Origin: Lachnospiraceae bacterium
GTDB taxonomy: Bacteria; Bacillota; Clostridia; Lachnospirales; Lachnospiraceae
Assembly (NCBI GenBank): GCA_009774625.1
Contig: VSOB01000093.1
Location: 1-7,215 of the forward strand
DNA length: 7,215 nt
Reading direction: 5' to 3'
This document shows positions 6,465-7,215 of the stretch, one piece after another. The position numbers and the translations under genes are program-made. Every line of letters starts with the position of its first letter. Position 1 is the stretch's first letter. Under the pieces are notes generated by a model. The model ran no database searches, was not told where the DNA came from, and worked only from the letters and a program-made list of their open reading frames with translations.

Positions 6465-6636
6465 TTAATGCAGCCAGAATATTTTCTTTCAGTTCACAAT
6501 CTTGTGATAAACGTACAAGATTAGGTTTGAAATCAGGCTGCAGCGTAGGCGTTACCTTTTTAGTCATTTCTGACACAAATTCATCGGCCTTTTTCTTTTC
6601 GACAGAAAATTGCTTGGTAAACGTAGATGTCGCCAT
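6457..6636 (-). CDS. 59-aa small protein, candidate antitoxin of the GNAT protein
   Basis: A short frame reading MATSTFTKQFSVEKKKADEF and ending KENILAALND, 59 residues in all. I do not recognise a named family. The first ten residues look strand-forming and the next (EKKKADEFVSEMTKK) form a Lys-rich amphipathic helix; the C-terminal third (LSQDCELKENILAALND) is a second helix. This is the size and layout of small antitoxins with an N-terminal DNA-binding part and a C-terminal toxin-binding part, but a ribbon-helix-helix assignment is not shown. Evidence that it is real: AGGAGG at 6649-6644, 7 nt before the ATG, a good promoter upstream, and an 8-nt stop/start overlap (ATGACTGA) with the GNAT gene. 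The order antitoxin first, toxin second is usual for type II systems. Confidence 0.75.
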   Translation of the reverse strand: MATSTFTKQFSVEKKKADEFVSEMTKKVTPTLQPDFKPNLVRLSQDCELKENILAALND

Positions 6637-6668
6637 GTTGCCACCTCCTTCTTGAATAGAAGAGATAC

Positions 6669-6685
6669 AATCAGAGAAGCTGATT
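6669..6685. repeat. Inverted repeat at the start of the TA transcript, candidate operator
   Basis: AATCAG (6669-6674) and CTGATT (6680-6685) form a perfect 6-bp inverted repeat around a 5-nt spacer. It lies immediately downstream of the predicted transcription start of the 59-aa gene (about 6687) and before its ribosome binding site. This is where an autoregulating antitoxin would bind. Confidence 0.5.
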
Positions 6686-6693
6686 ACGCTTTC

Positions 6694-6722
6694 AATATAA
6701 CATTATTTTAGAACAAAAACAA
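6694..6722 (-). promoter_or_regulatory. Promoter of the 59-aa/GNAT operon
   Basis: On the minus strand TTGTTT (6722-6717, a weak -35) is followed after 17 bp by TATATT (6699-6694). Transcription would begin near 6687, giving a leader of about 50 nt with AGGAGG. The palindromic octamer GAACGTTC at 6728-6735 is only 5 bp upstream of the -35. Confidence 0.55.
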
Positions 6723-6727
6723 GAAAC

Positions 6728-6735
6728 GAACGTTC
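6728..6735. repeat. Palindromic octamer GAACGTTC, copy 1
   Basis: GAACGTTC is perfectly self-complementary and sits just upstream of the TA promoter -35. With the preceding C it repeats the 9-mer CGAACGTTC found 92 bp away within the larger palindrome at 6814-6833. A regulator-binding site is possible; no function is shown. Confidence 0.45.
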
Positions 6736-6813
6736 TTTTGTGTAAAATATTTTATGCAAAAAGGCATGTACTTATTCTGTTTTCAAGGGGCAAATTTATC
6801 CAAACTGTTGTTA

Positions 6814-6833
6814 TTTTCCGAACGTTCGGAAAA
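6814..6833. repeat. Perfect 20-bp palindrome between dinD and the TA operon
   Basis: The sequence TTTTCCGAACGTTCGGAAAA reads the same on both strands over all 20 positions. It lies about 60 bp after the dinD stop, in a 254-bp gap (6637-6890) that otherwise holds only the TA promoter elements. It lacks a loop and T-run, so a protein-binding or recombination site is more likely than a terminator. Confidence 0.65.
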
Positions 6834-6890
6834 AGTATATCAATTTCTAAAGATTCCCCATCACCCTACCCAGACACTAGGTCGGATTTT

Positions 6891-7215
6891 TTATGAGTGT
6901 TCGTCAAGACGTTTTGGCGTAGTCGCATTTGCAGGAGAGATGACGCTTCTTCCTAGTTGCTTTTCAAGTTCTTTGCGGGCATTTCCAGCGATGCTCCCGC
7001 CGGTTTTGGCAATATCCTTACTCTGGGAAAACCCTTGCGGGTTTGCGTTTTTGGAAAGTTCGGTAGTTGAAACCTCTGCCAGCAGATTAAGTGCAAGTTC
7101 CGTGTTTGTCATATTATCGCGGAGATTTTCTTTATGCAAGCCTTTAAATTGTTTATATTGTTGAACAGTCTTTCCAGACCACGCATGAGTGAGGATACTA
7201 GTCAGCGCAGCATAT
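6891..7215 (-). CDS. dinD: DinD-like DNA damage-inducible protein, C-terminal part (N-terminus beyond window)
   Basis: The frame is open from the right edge to a stop at 6891 and gives 107 residues. It reads YAALTSILTHAWSGKTVQQY, then KGLHKENLRDNMTNTELALN, then a segment with STTELSKNANPQGF, then GGSIAGNARKELEKQLGRSV and ISPANA. The order KGL-K-ENLRDNMT, TELALNLLAE, STTE, NPQGF and GG-AGNARK-E resembles my recollection of the C-terminal half of DinD proteins. In E. coli dinD belongs to the LexA/SOS regulon and has been linked to inhibition of RecA; a similar role here is only inferred. The gene's start, promoter and any SOS box are outside the window. No good terminator follows the stop. It is on the same strand as the TA pair and the recombinase. 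An internal TTG at 7139 is not the start, since homology continues upstream of it. Confidence 0.82.
   Translation of the reverse strand, partial: YAALTSILTHAWSGKTVQQYKQFKGLHKENLRDNMTNTELALNLLAEVSTTELSKNANPQGFSQSKDIAKTGGSIAGNARKELEKQLGRSVISPANATTPKRLDEHS

Larger units (their letters stand above)
4363..7215. mobile_element. Left end of an integrated element with a large serine recombinase (right end outside window)
   Basis: The segment begins at the interrupted substrate-binding protein gene and contains a recombinase, a GNAT-based toxin-antitoxin-like pair and a DinD-like gene, all on the minus strand. The 5740-6760 part is visibly richer in A and T than the chromosomal genes to the left, consistent with transfer. 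No conjugation, capsid or resistance gene is in view, so prophage, conjugative element and simple genomic island all remain possible. Confidence 0.6.

Noticed and set aside
6814..6833. LexA/SOS box or terminator at the 20-bp palindrome
   Set aside because: The Gram-positive LexA box needs four bases between CGAAC and GTTCG, which are absent. As a terminator it would have only a 4-nt central loop and is followed by A-rich, not T-rich, sequence on both strands.
6860..6892. Plus-strand terminator (ACCCAGACACTAGGT followed by ATTTTTT)
   Set aside because: The stem has a C-A mismatch and a three-base loop, and no plus-strand gene ends there.
6754..7164. Plus-strand open frame of 136 codons at the right end
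   Set aside because: Antisense to the DinD-like gene and crossing the palindrome; the minus-strand frame matches a family and this one does not.

Overview
The window reads as a Gram-positive anaerobe of the Clostridia, most likely Lachnospiraceae. This rests on the protein families (a multi-PAS hybrid-type kinase with the H-box SNMSHDIRTPMNAI, YerC/YecD, DUF1836, a stand-alone HPt protein), the strong AGGAGG ribosome binding sites and the near-consensus sigma-A promoters. No rRNA, tRNA or CRISPR array was seen.

Left part, about 1-4360, looks like chromosome. A sensor histidine kinase runs off the left edge on the minus strand (1-2212), with its own promoter. Behind it on the same strand is yerC, a TrpR-like regulator. 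Divergent from yerC, a two-gene plus-strand operon encodes a DUF1836 MerR-like regulator and a small HPt phosphotransfer protein, and ends at a strong GC hairpin. Facing that hairpin is the 3' end of an ABC-transporter substrate-binding protein gene of the NMT1/SsuA type. Its reading frame stops abruptly at about 4360.

Right part, about 4360-7215, looks like the left end of an integrated mobile element. A 456-aa large serine recombinase ends three bases from the broken substrate-binding protein gene, so the junction at about 4345-4365 is probably an attachment site inside that gene. To its right lie a visibly AT-richer pair, a 59-aa protein too short to be easily called and a GNAT acetyltransferase that overlap by 8 nt in a toxin-antitoxin-like arrangement, and then the C-terminal part of a DinD-like protein that enters from the right edge. 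All element genes are on the minus strand. The rest of the element and the 5' half of the interrupted gene should lie beyond 7215.

The most interesting parts are the gene-disrupting junction, which might restore the transporter gene on excision; the unrecognised 59-aa partner of the GNAT protein with its own operator-like sequences; and a perfect 20-bp palindrome that shares a 9-mer with a second site beside the TA promoter.
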